In this document: positions 44,641-45,871 of the stretch, piece after piece
Position numbering within the stretch: position 1 is the first letter of the stretch
How the letters are laid out: every line of letters begins with the position of its first letter
Source of the DNA: Clostridiales bacterium VE202-01
Lineage (GTDB): Bacteria; Bacillota_I; Bacilli_A; Erysipelotrichales; Coprobacillaceae
Length of the DNA stretch: 45,871 nt
Assembly (NCBI GenBank): GCA_000508865.1
Contig: BAHP02000118.1
Span: forward strand, 1 to 45,871
Direction of reading: 5' to 3'
Translations under genes and position numbers: made by a program
The notes under the pieces: generated by a model
Seen by the model: the letters and a program-made list of their open reading frames with translations, nothing else
What the model was told of the DNA's origin: nothing
The model's database searches: none

Positions 44641-45871
44641 GTTTAATAACAACATAAGATGTATTGAAATGAACGACAGACAGATTAGAACACAAAAAAG
44701 AAGCTTGTTTAATAACAACATAAGATGTATTGAAATAAATTACTAAAATATACCGCTTTCCAATCTTTAACGTTTAATAACAACATAAGATGTATTGAAA
44801 TCTTTATTGTTATATAATATTTTTATAAAATGCTTAGTTTAATAACAACATAAGATGTATTGAAATATTGGTACGACATTACCGTCTGTATCGATTACCA
44901 TTGGTTTAATAACAACATAAGATGTATTGAAATTTAAATGTATCTCCAAGCGTTGTTAACGATCTAACAAGTTTAATAACAACATAAGATGTATTGAAAT
45001 AGAACTTGGTGTCGGAATAATTGAAGCTCATCAGGGTTTAATAACAACATAAGATGTATTGAAATACTATTTCAGGAACGTAAACTCCATCTTCGTCAAG
45101 TTTAATAACAACATAAGATGTATTGAAATATGGTAAAAAGAACGTTTATATTTATGCTTCCAGCGGGTTTAATAACAACATAAGATGTATTGAAATATTT
45201 TTCAATTTTAGGTATCCTTTTTTCCATTTTTTTGTTTAATAACAACATAAGATGTATTGAAATGGAGATTTATACAGATTTTTCTTATAATTTCGATAAG
45301 TTTAATAACAACATAAGATGTATTGAAATTAAAGTCAAGTGCGTTTATCAGATCTTCGATGTCGTTTAATAACAACATAAGATGTATTGAAATCCTACAA
45401 ATCTGTAATGATCTTGAGATGATCTTTTACGTTTAATAACAACATAAGATGTATTGAAATTCATTTGCCTTTTTTGAGAAATCCTTACGTTCTACATGTT
45501 TAATAACAACATAAGATGTATTGAAATTTCCTACTAGCCCGGTAGTGTCCCCTGTTAAATTAAGTTTAATAACAACATAAGATGTATTGAAATTCGAACA
45601 ATTTGATAAACTCTCGATTTCAATCTCGCGTTTAATAACAACATAAGATGTATTGAAATACTGGTTTAAATGATCGAATATCCATTAACGGTATCGTTTA
45701 ATAACAACATAAGATGTATTGAAATTACTTTTTTTACCTTCTTTCTAGCTGAGTTTTATGTTTAATAACAACATAAGATGTATTGAAATGATAAAATGTT
45801 AGATAATGTATATTCTAATCTGTCGTTTAATAACAACATAAGATGTATTGAAATTTTGCCATATTCATGTG
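44641..45871 (+). CRISPR. CRISPR array 2 (19 repeats, continues beyond the window)
   Basis: Same 30-bp repeat and orientation as array 1. Repeats start at 44641, 44707, 44772, 44837, 44904, 44971, 45036, 45100, 45167, 45234, 45300, 45364, 45431, 45498, 45564, 45630, 45696, 45760 and 45825. All are intact, spacers 34-37 bp; the array is cut by the window edge. No spacer shared with array 1 was noticed. Confidence 0.98.

Noticed and set aside
33999-45871. cas genes between the two arrays
   Set aside because: Every gene from 35257 to 44413 has another clear identity or is a small membrane protein; none resembles Cas1-Cas8.

Overview
The window looks like a chromosomal segment of a low-GC Gram-positive gut anaerobe, most plausibly an Erysipelotrichia/Coprobacillaceae-type Firmicute (Thomasclavelia/Coprobacillus-like). 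The grounds are very AT-rich DNA, strong Shine-Dalgarno sequences, a T-box leader, a CcpA-type cre site, [FeFe]-hydrogenase maturation genes and a type I-B-like CRISPR repeat. The taxon is inferred; no rRNA or tRNA gene is present.

Layout. 1-2866: a methionine T-box and the metNIQ methionine ABC importer. 2900-4773: pyrophosphatase and small accessory genes, closed by a bidirectional terminator. 4849-5979: a predicted invertible switch. Imperfect ~25-bp inverted repeats enclose a tyrosine recombinase gene and a strong promoter that now points left, away from the locus. 6000-7114: two overlapping NusG/LoaP-like antiterminator genes, a hairpin and two intrinsic terminators. 7133-21084: a surface-polysaccharide locus with bacillosamine-type PglE/PglC/PglD enzymes, a PglA-like and other glycosyltransferases, a Wzy-like polymerase, a pyruvyltransferase and a Wzx-like flippase. 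The proposed logic is that inversion would place the promoter about 50 bp before the first antiterminator gene, whose product would carry RNA polymerase through the terminators into the polysaccharide genes.

21085-26755 is an accessory island: a VapD-like remnant, a KAP-like P-loop NTPase, a small protein with its own promoter and terminator, a 749-residue HELAH zinc-metallopeptidase-like protein of unknown family, and decayed DNA. 26756-33775 is ordinary: MATE efflux, HAD phosphatase, WYL regulator, a GNAT/YoaP protein, a GyrI-like protein, a CDF metal exporter and D-lactate dehydrogenase. Two CRISPR arrays with the same 30-bp repeat and nearly identical leaders (33999-35073 and 44641 to the window end) flank the TM1266-hydE-hydG-hydF operon, a nitroreductase, a phosphoesterase, an APC permease, an M18 aminopeptidase and a small membrane protein. 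No cas gene lies in the window.

Caveat: about a dozen single-base frameshifts, mostly at homopolymers, break genes that should be intact, including hydG and hydF. In each long gene the summed indels restore a length divisible by three. Sequencing error is the simplest explanation, so frameshifted genes are given as reconstructed spans and slippage-based phase variation is treated cautiously.
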